A stretch of DNA of 64,000 nucleotides, taken from the NCBI GenBank assembly GCA_018897155.1, contig JAHILE010000045.1, positions 5,402 to 69,401 on the forward strand, in the 5' to 3' direction. The first letter of the stretch is position 1. Each line of letters opens with the position of its first letter. Under the pieces are notes generated by a model, which worked only from the letters and a program-made list of their open reading frames with translations, was not told the origin of the DNA and made no database searches. Shown here piece after piece: positions 51,170-60,178 of the stretch. Origin of the DNA: Nanoarchaeota archaeon (GTDB lineage: Archaea > EX4484-52 > LFW-46). Made by a program: the position numbers and the translations under genes.

Positions 51170-51298
51170 AGAACCATTAATTGAAAAGAAAGATTTAAAT
51201 AGAAAGGCGAAACATAAAATGCAAGCACGTAGATGAAAACAGCTAAACTATCCGCAGGCTAAAAAGTTATTTAAATAAACCTTAGCATAGGTATTTTT

Positions 51299-53077
51299 AT
51301 GCCAAAAATAACTGACGAAATCATGCGCGAAGCAGAAAACAAGCATTATGATTTTCAGACAGGGTGCTATTTCTCAGGCTCAAAGAAAATCCGCGGCGCA
51401 CGCCTTATATGGAGCGACAAAATCAGTGATATGTATTGGAATTATGCGACTAAAATCAATGCAGATGAAAAAACCAAGGGCGCGTTAATAAAAGAAATTA
51501 TCGCTTTTTACAAAGAAAAAAACAGGCAGCCTGAATTGTATATCACGCCGTTTACTGAGCCGAAGAATCTTGCAGAGTATGCAAAACTAATTGGCTTTAA
51601 ATTAGCATTTAGAGATGCTTGGATGTTTTATGAGGGGCAAAAAAAACAAATCAAAACGCTTGAAAATTTTATAATAAAGCAAGTCAAGACAAAAGAAGAA
51701 ATGAAACTCTTTATTGATGTTTTTCATCAGGCGTATGGCGGCGCAACTCTGAACGAACCTTATGGAGCGCTTCCAAAAGAATACGGAGAATGCCTTATTA
51801 ATTCGTTTACAAATCCGCTAAAAGGAAAAACCACCATTCATTATTTAGGGCTTTTAAACGGGATTGCGGTTGGCATTGCAACCCTGTTTTATTCAGAAAA
51901 ATTCGGATGCATCACTAATGTTGGAGTTGTTTCGTTTCAAAGAAAAAAAGGAATCGGGGCTCTTTTAACAATAAATGCGATTGCGGATTCGATTAAGAAT
52001 AAAGCTGAAATAGTGTTTTTGTATACTGAAGAAGGCAGCATCAATGAAAAATACTATCAAAAACTTGGCTTTTCTACAAAATTTATCGGTGAATCATTTT
52101 TGCTTGATGCTCTTGAATACGGAGTTTACCAAACCGTTAATTCCTGCGTAAAGATAAAACCAAATGAAAATGTGGTAATACTCACAGACAATAAAATAAA
52201 GGCAGTTGCGGCGCGTATTGCCGATGCCGTAAAGAAAATAACGCCCAATATTAAGACATACACACTTAATGATTACGGAAAACGGCCTTTTAAAATACCG
52301 CCATTTATTCTTGAAGACATCAAAAAATCCGATGCTGCATTCGTTATTACCGAGTACATTTATGGTGATATGCCCGTACTTTATGAACCGGTGAATGGCG
52401 CAGTTACTAAAAGCCGGACGCGCATGGCTGCATTAGTCGATATAGACGAATCGCTGTTAAAAGACGGGATGAATGCAGATTATGAAAAAATCGGCAAGTT
52501 TTCAAAGAAAATATATCGCATTGTTAAAAATGCTAAGAAAATACGCGTTATTACCGATTTAGGAACTGATATTACTGTAACTCTCGGCTATAAATGGGCT
52601 GTGTTTGACGGAATTCCAAGACCCGGAAAATGGGTTAATTTGCCTGATGGAGAGGTATTGACTGCGCCAAAAAATGTTGATGGCGTAGTTGTTGTTGATG
52701 GCAGTATAGAATTTCTGGGAATTTTGACACAACACCCTATGAAAATTGAAATCAAAGACGGCTTTGCACAAAAAGAAAGCGTATCATGTGCGCGTAAGGA
52801 AATAAAAGACAAATTTACTGAACTCGTTTTTACAACGGACGAAAATTCAAGCCGTGTAGGAGAGTTCGCATTCGGAACTAACTTATTCCTAAAAAATTTG
52901 TCAGGCAATCTGCTTCAGGACGAGAAATTTCCAAGCATCCATATCGCATTCGGAGACCCGCACGGAAGCCTGACAGGGGCAAAGTGGAGGAGCAATAATC
53001 ACATGGATGCAATTATATTAAAGCCGACAGTATTTGTTGATGATGTTAAGGTTATGGAAAAGGAAAATATCTTATAG
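51299..53077 (+). CDS. GNAT acetyltransferase fused to an M29-type aminopeptidase
   Basis: 592 residues. The N-terminal half (about 1-270) is a GNAT protein with motif NVGVVSFQRKKGIGALLTINAIA and a terminal YYQKLGFSTKF. The C-terminal half (about 280-592) matches M29 aminopeptidases: LPDGEVLTAP (metal Glu), RVGEFAFGTN (Glu), HIAFGDPHG and SNNHMDAI (His, Asp). The Tyr usually found after the HIAFG-type motif is not obvious. A TATA box (TTATTTAAAT) is centred about 28 bases upstream. The fusion suggests linked N-terminal acetylation and amino-acid removal; this is inference. Confidence 0.82.
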   Translation: MPKITDEIMREAENKHYDFQTGCYFSGSKKIRGARLIWSDKISDMYWNYATKINADEKTKGALIKEIIAFYKEKNRQPELYITPFTEPKNLAEYAKLIGFKLAFRDAWMFYEGQKKQIKTLENFIIKQVKTKEEMKLFIDVFHQAYGGATLNEPYGALPKEYGECLINSFTNPLKGKTTIHYLGLLNGIAVGIATLFYSEKFGCITNVGVVSFQRKKGIGALLTINAIADSIKNKAEIVFLYTEEGSINEKYYQKLGFSTKFIGESFLLDALEYGVYQTVNSCVKIKPNENVVILTDNKIKAVAARIADAVKKITPNIKTYTLNDYGKRPFKIPPFILEDIKKSDAAFVITEYIYGDMPVLYEPVNGAVTKSRTRMAALVDIDESLLKDGMNADYEKIGKFSKKIYRIVKNAKKIRVITDLGTDITVTLGYKWAVFDGIPRPGKWVNLPDGEVLTAPKNVDGVVVVDGSIEFLGILTQHPMKIEIKDGFAQKESVSCARKEIKDKFTELVFTTDENSSRVGEFAFGTNLFLKNLSGNLLQDEKFPSIHIAFGDPHGSLTGAKWRSNNHMDAIILKPTVFVDDVKVMEKENIL

Positions 53078-53393
53078 AATAAAAGATAGGATACGTTTTG
53101 AGATAGGTTGATTTCTACATAGTAAAATAAAACGTAGCGGCGCGCATAATCCATAGTTGTAATTTAAATAATTTAATGATGGAAGAACAAAGCGCCTCCA
53201 ATGAAAGAGGCGCAAAATAAACTCAATGATCAACTAAATAATAACCATTACTCAATTATTTTTTTTTCGCTGGTTTTGGTCCTATCATTTAAGTCACCTA
53301 TGGAAGACGAGGAATGGGTTATGGGTGGGTCAACCACACATATCTTATGAACGACTGAGATTATATACTCCATTATGGAGTTTATTGAAGCCG
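53078..53393. other. Gene-free spacer with hairpins
   Basis: About 316 bases without a supported gene. GCGCCTC (53192-53198) pairs with GAGGCGC (53207-53213), a GC hairpin that could terminate the GNAT-M29 transcript. ACTCCAT-T-ATGGAGT (near 53367) is a second palindrome. A 9-base T run lies at 53259-53267. On the minus strand a GGTGA-preceded ATG opens a frame of only ten codons (MIGPKPAKKK), which I do not count as a gene. Confidence 0.4.
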
Positions 53394-53957
53394 TTAAATT
53401 TTATCTTTAGAATACGGTTTTGATGCATGTGTTTGGTAAACCCTTCCCGATTTGACAAGAACATTCGCATCATTCACCTTTAAGCTAATTTCCTGCGCGA
53501 TTTTTACATCGCGCGGCAATACCGCCATTATCCATCTATTTCCCCTTGTCAGGCGGTCGTTCCAGAATTCTTCAAAAACCTTTTTGTTTACTTCATGCCG
53601 CGGGCCGTACCACGGATCGCAGAAAAACACATTTTTTGCAGTTACTTTAATCATCACGCTGTAATGCCCGATTTCGCTGATGTTGTCGGTCCAATCAATT
53701 ATCACCGGCAGATGCGCCTTCAAAAATGCTTTTACAGTTGCCATATTTGCATTTTCATGCACAAAGCATGAGAACCCGATTTTTTTGCAAGCATCAATCA
53801 TTCCCTGATGGTGCGTGCCGCATTTTTCGCTTGTGTTTGCAATACGCGCGATTTCATCTTCTGTTTTTTTGATCCCAAGCGTTTCAAGAACCATCTTAAG
53901 GCAGGTGGGGCCGCAGAAATAGCAGTTCTTCTGGTGGTGGTAAGGAACTTTAACAGG
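53394..53957 (-). CDS. C39-like cysteine peptidase domain protein
   Basis: 187 residues from ATG 53957. The catalytic Cys is in NCYFCGPTCLKMVL, the His in SEIGHYSVMIKV and the Asp in FFCDPWYG, the order of Peptidase_C39_2 proteins. No signal peptide or transporter is attached, so it is not a standard bacteriocin processing enzyme. An upstream in-frame methionine (53999) is rejected because homology begins at MPVKVPYHHQKN. Confidence 0.82.
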   Translation of the reverse strand, partial: PVKVPYHHQKNCYFCGPTCLKMVLETLGIKKTEDEIARIANTSEKCGTHHQGMIDACKKIGFSCFVHENANMATVKAFLKAHLPVIIDWTDNISEIGHYSVMIKVTAKNVFFCDPWYGPRHEVNKKVFEEFWNDRLTRGNRWIMAVLPRDVKIAQEISLKVNDANVLVKSGRVYQTHASKPYSKDKI

Positions 53958-53998
53958 CATAGTAATACATGGTAAGGTACACATATATAGAAAATGCA

Positions 53999-54115
53999 TT
54001 TTTGGATAGTGCTGGGCGGGTAGACTGTAGAAGTTACGCCAACAAGGTCTGGCATTGTTCCATGGAGCTGCGGAATGGGCATGCTTCGGGGAAGCTTTAC
54101 GGTAGCTGATTAGAA
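53999..54115. other. GC-rich segment with several hairpins
   Basis: A GC-rich island in an AT-rich spacer before the FKBP gene. GCTTC-GGG-GAAGC (near 54091) is a perfect hairpin, and TTGTTCC can pair with GGAATGG. It could be a small RNA, but I cannot match it to tRNA, SRP, RNase P or box RNAs and no clear promoter places its ends. Confidence 0.25.
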
Positions 54116-54209
54116 AACTGCTTCGAATGGCTGAAATATTTGTTTAATAAAGATATGAGCGAATTTATTATTCAATTTATATTGTGATTTAATAGATCGA
54201 GTTGATGCA

Positions 54210-54749
54210 ATGGCTCCAAAAAAAGCAGATGTAAAAACAGATTTAAAAGAAGAATTGACTATAAAAAAAGGTGACGCTGAAGTGCCGGCAGAGAATGGTG
54301 GTGCAAAATTGGCTGTAACGCATGGAGATACTGTAAAAGTTCATTATACAGGAACCCTTGAAGACGGAACTGTTTTTGACAATTCGGAAAGCCACGGCAC
54401 TCCGCTTGAGTTTCAGATTGGCGCGAATCAGGTAATTCCCGGATTTGAAAACGCAATGGTCGGCATGAAAGAAGGCGAAGAAAAAAATGTCAAGCTTTCA
54501 GTGGCAGACGCTTACGGAGAATACAATCCGCAGATGGTCGGGAAAGTGCCTAAAGCTCAGCTTCCGAAAGGCCAGGAGCCGAAAATCGGAATGATTCTGA
54601 TGGTCGGCTTGCCAAACGGAATGCAAGTGCCTGTAAAGATAGTGGCTGTCGATGCCGAATCGGTTTCAATTGATCTTAACCATCCCCTTGCAGGAAAGGC
54701 GCTGAATTTCAAGATTAAGATTGTGGGAATTGGCGATTCGAAGCAATAA
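54210..54749 (+). CDS. FKBP-type peptidyl-prolyl isomerase
   Basis: 179 residues. Catalyses proline isomerisation and assists folding. A charged N-terminal extension (about 1-35) precedes the FKBP domain DTVKVHYTGTLEDGTVFDNSE, which is interrupted by an insert-in-flap domain (EYNPQMVGKVPKAQLPKGQ) as in SlyD, and ends LNHPLAGKALNFKIKIVGI. Cytoplasmic; no signal peptide. Confidence 0.93.
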   Translation: MAPKKADVKTDLKEELTIKKGDAEVPAENGGAKLAVTHGDTVKVHYTGTLEDGTVFDNSESHGTPLEFQIGANQVIPGFENAMVGMKEGEEKNVKLSVADAYGEYNPQMVGKVPKAQLPKGQEPKIGMILMVGLPNGMQVPVKIVAVDAESVSIDLNHPLAGKALNFKIKIVGIGDSKQ

Positions 54750-54755
54750 ATGAAA

Positions 54756-55001
54756 TTATCCTCTAAACGCCTTTGCGCAATGAACGCAGCAGAAAACGAC
54801 ATCCTTTCCTTTGATTTTTTCGCGATGCCCCCCTTCAAACACTTTGCAGCCGCAATGCGCGCAAACCGTAAGTCTCGGCTCTACGGCAAAATCAACAAGA
54901 TCGTCGAAATGCATTAGTATGCGCTTTACAAACGCCTTGCCTTCGGGCGTGAGTGCGTATGTTTTTTTCTCGCGCGCGCCGGGAATTCCCGTCTTAATAA
55001 A
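54756..55001 (-). pseudogene. C-terminal fragment of a wHTH regulator with zinc ribbon
   Basis: The minus strand encodes about 80 residues: RHFIKTGIPGAREKKTYALTPEGKAFVKRIL, typical of the wing and C-terminal helix of PadR-like winged-helix regulators, then a zinc-ribbon-like CAHCGC...CCVHC and a natural stop. The N-terminal DNA-binding helices are missing. Where they should be, the plus strand begins the LamG-domain gene. No start codon is available, so this is a beheaded gene. Confidence 0.65.
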
Positions 55002-55562
55002 GTGTCTGTCGAACTGTGGGCAAATCCGGCAAACTCCGGCAACTACACCATTCTTGAGAGGTCCGGCACATACAGGTTATATATCAATAATTCGAGGATT
55101 ATGGGCGGAATATATAATGGAACCGGCTGGCATGAAACGCAGGGCGCAACTATTCTTTCAGATAATATATGGCATTACTTTGCCATGGCATACTCCAACG
55201 AAAGCGGGCTGAAGCTCTATCTTGACGGTGTCCAAGACGCATCGCTCGGCGTCGGCGGGCAGATAAAAACAGAATCATCTAAATCATTGCAGAATTATCG
55301 GTTGTATGCATATTTTGCTTACATTATTACTGCCGCAATATTGGCTATGGCGTGGTTTGCAATAAAGAAAAGGCAGGTGGGCAAAAATCCGAAATATGAA
55401 GAACCTGCGCATGGAACCGAAGCTGCAAAGATTGCGGCAGAAAAGCCAGCCATAAAAACTCCTGAAAAAAAGAAAAAAGCGCGCAAAATGCCTGCTTCAA
55501 AAGATAATCTGGATGATATGGAGAAGCGGATAGAGGAAATAAAGAAGAAACTGAATGAATGA
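55002..55562 (+). pseudogene. N-terminally truncated LamG-domain membrane protein
   Basis: The frame begins abruptly in the middle of a concanavalin/LamG fold (VELWANPANSGNYTILERSG). It continues through LYLDGVQDASLGVGG, one membrane helix (about 102-120, LYAYFAYIITAAILAMAWFAI) and a Lys/Glu-rich cytoplasmic tail. A LamG domain normally has 30-60 more residues and a signal peptide before this point. The GTG at 55002 is only the first possible start. The fragment abuts the beheaded regulator on the other strand. It may still be expressed in some form, but export is unlikely. Confidence 0.6.
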
Positions 55563-55661
55563 TCAATATTAATATCTTCGGATATTGAATGATAATACCC
55601 TATTCTATTATATACCGGCTGAACAAAAAACGCATATAATGACAAATACCCAATTAACAAT

Positions 55662-58403
55662 ATGCTTTACGTTCACGAAAAACCACCCCACGCGCTTTTG
55701 GCAAAGGAAGTTGTAAAGCATCTTAGCTCCCACGAATCGTGCGGGCTTTCTTCCGGTGAATCAGAAAAACGGTTGCAGAAAAACGGCCCGAATACACTAG
55801 ATACAAAAAAGAAAATTACAGCGCTTGATATATACGCCAGGCAGTTCAAAAGCGCGGTAATCGCGATTCTTGCATTTGCTTCAGTTATTTCATATTCTAT
55901 CGGCGAGATGATTGAGGCATATGCGATACTTGGAATGATATTTGTTGTTACGCTTATCGGTTTTTATCAGGAGTACAAGGCAGAGAACATTCTTGAGTCA
56001 ATAAAAAATATGGTTGTGACGCGTGTCCGGGTCTTTCGCAACGGAAAAATTGCCGAAATTTCCTCAATTGGACTTGTTGCAGGTGACATGATTTTTCTTG
56101 AGGCTGGAGATAAGGTTCCTGCAGATGCAAGGATTGTCCGCTCAAGCGAGCTTTATGTGGATGAATCATCTATGACTGGTGAATCCAATCCTGTTTTGAA
56201 AAGGGATTGCGTTCTTTCTGAGGATACGCCGCTTGCAGACCGGAAAAACATGCTTTTTATGGGAAGTTATGTTTCAGGAGGTAATGCCAGCGCAATAGTC
56301 ACGCACACAGCGGAAAGGACAGAGATAGGAAAAATAGCAAAAGAAGTGCCGCAAGACGAGGAAACGCCTCTTGAGAAAAGTGTTAGTGATTTTGGTAAGA
56401 AGCTTTCTGCAATAGTTATTGTTCTTGGCATTTTCATGATTGTGTTTCAAGTGCTAAAAGGAGCGCCGATAGAGGATATTCTTATAGTGAGCATCGCAGT
56501 GGCAGTTTCCGGGATTCCGGAAGGCCTTCCAATAATAATGACTATCGGCCTTTCGCACGGCGTTCACGCAATGGCAAAAAAGAACGCACTTATAAGAAAA
56601 ATGGGCGCTGTGGAAACTCTTGGCTGCGTCAGTGTGATATGCACTGATAAGACAGGAACACTGACTAAAAATGAGATGACGGTTGCTAAACTTTATTCGA
56701 ATGATTCGATTATCGGTGTTCAAGGTACGGGATACAGTCCTGAAGGCGCGCTTATCTTGAATGGTAAAAAAATTACTGCAAAAAATAATGAGACGCTGAA
56801 TCGCTTCATTACTGCAGGAGTGCTGTGCAACAACGCGCGCCTGAAAAAGGAAGATAACGGATGGTTCGTAATGGGCGATTCCACAGAGGGGAGCCTCATT
56901 GTTCTTGGCAAAAAGGCAGGCCTTTCGGAGGATCAGCTGAGTATTGAATATGAGCGCGCCGGAGAGCTGACATTCACATCCGAGCGCAAGTGCATGAGTA
57001 CGATCCATATAAAAGGCGGCGATAGGTATATGTTTTCAAAAGGCGCGCCAGGCTATCTTCTTGAGAATTGCGCCCACATAGAAAAAGACGGCAAGATAAC
57101 ACTTCTTTCAAAAAAAGAAAAAGAGAAAATAATCGAAACCTATGAATCATTTTCTTCAGAAGCGCTTCGTGTAATCGCGATTGCATATAAGACATTGCCT
57201 TCAGGAAAAATGCCAAGGGTAAAAGACGAAATCGCTGATGAAAAAGATCTCATTTTTCTCGGTCTTGCAGGAATCCAGGATCCTATTCGTGACGGCGTAA
57301 AAGAATCTATTGAAGCATGCAGAAAAGCAGGCATAAAAACCGTGATGATAACTGGTGATCACATCACAACAGCAACCTCAATTGCCCGCGAAATTGGCCT
57401 GATAAAAAGCAACGAGCTTGTTATGGAAGGCTCCGAGCTTGACAAATTGTCTGAGGAAGAATTCTCATCTATTGTGGAGCGAATTTCTGTTTATGCTCGG
57501 GTGACTGCAGAGCATAAGCTGCGGATAATTGCGGCTTTTGAAAAAAAAGGACACGTTGTTGCAATGACAGGTGATGGCGTGAATGACATAATCGCGCTGA
57601 AAAAAGCGCACGTCAGCATAAGTATGGGCCTTAAAGGGACGGATATCGCAAAAGAAGCATCTGACATAATACTTCTTGACGATAATTTTAATACAATTGT
57701 TTCAGCGATAAAAGAGGGGCGCTCGACATATAATAACCTGAAGAATGCTATGCGATTTATGCTTTCGATATCTTACGCAGAAATGTGTGTGGTTGTAACT
57801 GCAATACTCATTGGAATTCCACTTCCGATTACTGCGCTGATGGTGCTTTTTATAAATCTTGTGACTGATGACCTTCCGGGTATGGGAATGAGCATGGACT
57901 CTGCAAAACACGAGGTTATAAACAGGAATCCACGGAAAAAAGACGAGCCTTTGATAGACCGAAGCACTCTTGAATCAATAATTTATAACGGCACAATTTT
58001 CACAATTGCAGTTCTCGGGTTTTTTTCAATAAATTATTTTTATTTTGGCGAAGATCTGCTTAAAAGCCAGACCGTAGCTTTTGCATCGCTAATGGCAATG
58101 GAGATAATATTTGCCTACGGCATAAAGATTGATGGCGTGCAAAGCATAAAGCATGCATTCTCAAACAAGTCTTTGAATTTTATGGTTGTTTTGGCAACAA
58201 TAGCTGCAATTCTTGCAATAGAACATCCCTTGCTTCAGTCAATTTTTGAGACAACCGGACTCACTTTATTAGAATGGATTTCAGTGATTCTGGCAAGCAC
58301 AATTGTTGTTGCGATAATTATCCTTTTGCGCGGCAAAGCAGAAGAAAAAGAGCGCGCAATTGTTAAGGATCTTGAGGGTATAAAACGGGCAATAAGCGGT
58401 TAA
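55662..58403 (+). CDS. P-type cation ATPase, calcium-pump type
   Basis: 913 residues, a P2-type pump for Ca2+ or related cations across the membrane. Seen are the TGES actuator motif (MTGESNP), the phosphorylation site CTDKTGTLTKNE (Asp near residue 328), the TGDH and TGDGVND hinge motifs, and ten membrane segments. The M4 motif VSGIPEGLP and M6 NLVTDDLPG carry the residues that bind Ca2+ in SERCA-like pumps. The N-terminal cation-ATPase domain (GLSSGESEKRLQKNGPN) is present. Confidence 0.93.
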   Translation: MLYVHEKPPHALLAKEVVKHLSSHESCGLSSGESEKRLQKNGPNTLDTKKKITALDIYARQFKSAVIAILAFASVISYSIGEMIEAYAILGMIFVVTLIGFYQEYKAENILESIKNMVVTRVRVFRNGKIAEISSIGLVAGDMIFLEAGDKVPADARIVRSSELYVDESSMTGESNPVLKRDCVLSEDTPLADRKNMLFMGSYVSGGNASAIVTHTAERTEIGKIAKEVPQDEETPLEKSVSDFGKKLSAIVIVLGIFMIVFQVLKGAPIEDILIVSIAVAVSGIPEGLPIIMTIGLSHGVHAMAKKNALIRKMGAVETLGCVSVICTDKTGTLTKNEMTVAKLYSNDSIIGVQGTGYSPEGALILNGKKITAKNNETLNRFITAGVLCNNARLKKEDNGWFVMGDSTEGSLIVLGKKAGLSEDQLSIEYERAGELTFTSERKCMSTIHIKGGDRYMFSKGAPGYLLENCAHIEKDGKITLLSKKEKEKIIETYESFSSEALRVIAIAYKTLPSGKMPRVKDEIADEKDLIFLGLAGIQDPIRDGVKESIEACRKAGIKTVMITGDHITTATSIAREIGLIKSNELVMEGSELDKLSEEEFSSIVERISVYARVTAEHKLRIIAAFEKKGHVVAMTGDGVNDIIALKKAHVSISMGLKGTDIAKEASDIILLDDNFNTIVSAIKEGRSTYNNLKNAMRFMLSISYAEMCVVVTAILIGIPLPITALMVLFINLVTDDLPGMGMSMDSAKHEVINRNPRKKDEPLIDRSTLESIIYNGTIFTIAVLGFFSINYFYFGEDLLKSQTVAFASLMAMEIIFAYGIKIDGVQSIKHAFSNKSLNFMVVLATIAAILAIEHPLLQSIFETTGLTLLEWISVILASTIVVAIIILLRGKAEEKERAIVKDLEGIKRAISG

Positions 58404-58412
58404 ACGACCCAT

Positions 58413-58667
58413 CTAGTATTTTCTTGTTTGAGGGTAATCATTTAATTCATTAACAAAAGGGTCATTTTTTGTTTCATGAGGCACATTATTAAAATCCCGA
58501 CCTATTGAAGTATCTTTCAAATAATCCGGATCGAGATGCGGCGAATATACGAATTTATTTGGTGCTGAAATTTCAAATTCTAAAGCGAGATCGTCTTCTT
58601 TTTGTTTATACTCACCCGTATTAAAAGATTTATGATTATCAAGAGTTTCTCCGCCGCATATAAAAAT
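58413..58667 (-). CDS. Hypothetical acidic protein without a standard start
   Basis: An open frame of 82-84 codons (CGGETLDNHKSFNTGEYKQK onward, ending DYPQTRKY) with protein-like composition. A TAA stands at 58674-58676, and the only possible initiator before the conserved-looking part is ATT at 58667, preceded by AGGT. Alternatively it is a gene fragment. No family recognised. Confidence 0.4.
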   Translation of the reverse strand: MFICGGETLDNHKSFNTGEYKQKEDDLALEFEISAPNKFVYSPHLDPDYLKDTSIGRDFNNVPHETKNDPFVNELNDYPQTRKY

Positions 58668-58754
58668 ACCTGTTTAAATGATGCAAAAGCACCACGAGTA
58701 AATGACTACGGATACTTTTAAAGCGTTGTACTTGGAGAAAAAATTAGTGCTAAC

Positions 58755-60128
58755 TCACATTTTTTTTAAAGAGTCCAAAACTTCTTTTGCCCTGTCCACT
58801 CGCACCTTTTTTTCAGCAACAAGAACGTCAACCACTTTGTCGATTTCTACGCCTTCTGCGCCAGCCATTATCGCAATGTTGCGCGCATGCAATTCCATAT
58901 GCCCGCGTTGTATGCCTTCTGTTGTAAGCGCCTTTAGCGCGCCCAAGTTCTGCGCAAGCCCGACTGATGCCATGACTTCGGAAAGCTCGCGCGCAGTTTT
59001 CACGCCAAGAATTTTGAGATTTGTCTTTGCAATCGGATTTGTTCCTGTTGCTCCGCCAATTATTCCTGCAGCTATCGGAAGCTCGATTTCACCAATCAAG
59101 TCCCCGTCTGAATTCTTTGACCATTTTGTAAGCGTTTTGTACTTTCCCGGAAGCGTCTTGTATTTTCCATACTTTCCGGAATCTTCTGCGTAATCATTCT
59201 CTCCACGACATTTCGTTTTCACAGGAAACAGCTCTGCAATGGTGTACTTTCCTGAATATGCTGCGTAGGCATGCGCGCCTGCTTCAATTGCGCGGAAATC
59301 ATTTCCCGTAGCAATCGCTACTGAATCAATGCCGTTCATTATGCCTTTATTATGCGTTGCGCCTCTGAATGGATCTGCGTCTGCAAATGCCCATGCAAGA
59401 ATTATTTTGTCCACAACATCTTCGCCGCCAATCTCTGTTTTATCAAAAACTGCTGTTGCGCGAGCAAGCCGGTATATCGCAAGATTCGAAATTATTCGAA
59501 TAAGTGCCTTTCCGCCGGAAATTTCTTCAAGAGTTTGTTTTACTGATTCTGACATTGTGTTTACCGCGTTTGCACCCATAGCATCGCGGCAGTCTACAAG
59601 AAGATGGACAATTAACATAAGTCCCTTTTCAGTGTCGATTATCCTTACCTCAATATCACGTGCACCTCCGCCGAATTTTACAAGAATAGGATCGACTTCA
59701 TTTGCTTTTGCAATTATCTCGGATTTCTTTGCAAGAATTGCCGCTCTAGCAGCTTTCGGATCTTTGACATTGATGAGCTGAATCTGGCCAATCATTATAG
59801 GCTCTGTGCTTGACGCCGAAAAGCCGCCTTTGGTTCTTGCGAGCTTTGCCATATTCGATGCTGCGGCAACAACGCTTGGCTCTTCAAGTGCCATCGGGAT
59901 GAGATAATCTTTTCCGTTTATCCGGAAATTCGCGGCAATGCCAAGAGGCATCTCCATTTTTCCAATGACGTTTTCAATCATGCGGTTTGCAGTATCAAGC
60001 GGAAGTCCTCCTGTTTTTAAGGCATTTGTTTCCTCTGGCGTAAGTCCTGCAAAATCAGCAACGATTTTTGCGCGTTCATCAAGCGTTAGCTTGTAGAATC
60101 CGGATAATTTTGATGTTTTTTCTGGCAT
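58755..60128 (-). CDS. hmgA: HMG-CoA reductase, class II type
   Basis: Makes mevalonate for archaeal isoprenoid lipids. 457 residues. The sequence is of the class II kind (FYKLTLDERAKIVADFAGL, EEPSVVAAASNMAKLAR, DCRDAMGANAVNTM, and the C-terminal RGHMELHARNIA with the catalytic His) rather than the class I form of most archaea. Around residues 310-335 a Lys/Tyr-rich insert contains the near repeat GKYKTLPGKYKTLTKW, coded by a tandem 21-base duplication (about 59125-59175). Confidence 0.93.
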   Translation of the reverse strand: MPEKTSKLSGFYKLTLDERAKIVADFAGLTPEETNALKTGGLPLDTANRMIENVIGKMEMPLGIAANFRINGKDYLIPMALEEPSVVAAASNMAKLARTKGGFSASSTEPIMIGQIQLINVKDPKAARAAILAKKSEIIAKANEVDPILVKFGGGARDIEVRIIDTEKGLMLIVHLLVDCRDAMGANAVNTMSESVKQTLEEISGGKALIRIISNLAIYRLARATAVFDKTEIGGEDVVDKIILAWAFADADPFRGATHNKGIMNGIDSVAIATGNDFRAIEAGAHAYAAYSGKYTIAELFPVKTKCRGENDYAEDSGKYGKYKTLPGKYKTLTKWSKNSDGDLIGEIELPIAAGIIGGATGTNPIAKTNLKILGVKTARELSEVMASVGLAQNLGALKALTTEGIQRGHMELHARNIAIMAGAEGVEIDKVVDVLVAEKKVRVDRAKEVLDSLKKM

Positions 60129-60178
60129 GATGATTGGATGCGCGTTATACTTTTAAATAGGTTGTTTCTGGCTTGCGC

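Noticed and set aside
53225-53300. Ten-codon frame MIGPKPAKKK with a GGTGA site in front
   Set aside because: Too short to support as a gene, and shifting the frame at the 9-A run does not extend it.
53798-54082. Open frame of 94 codons on the minus strand
   Set aside because: It overlaps the C39-like peptidase gene in another frame and has no family features.
53999-54115. SRP or RNase P RNA fragment
   Set aside because: None of the conserved motifs of those RNAs is present and the segment is too short.
54811-55212. Plus-strand open frame of 133 codons
   Set aside because: It runs through the antisense of the regulator fragment and out of frame with the LamG fragment; composition is not protein-like.
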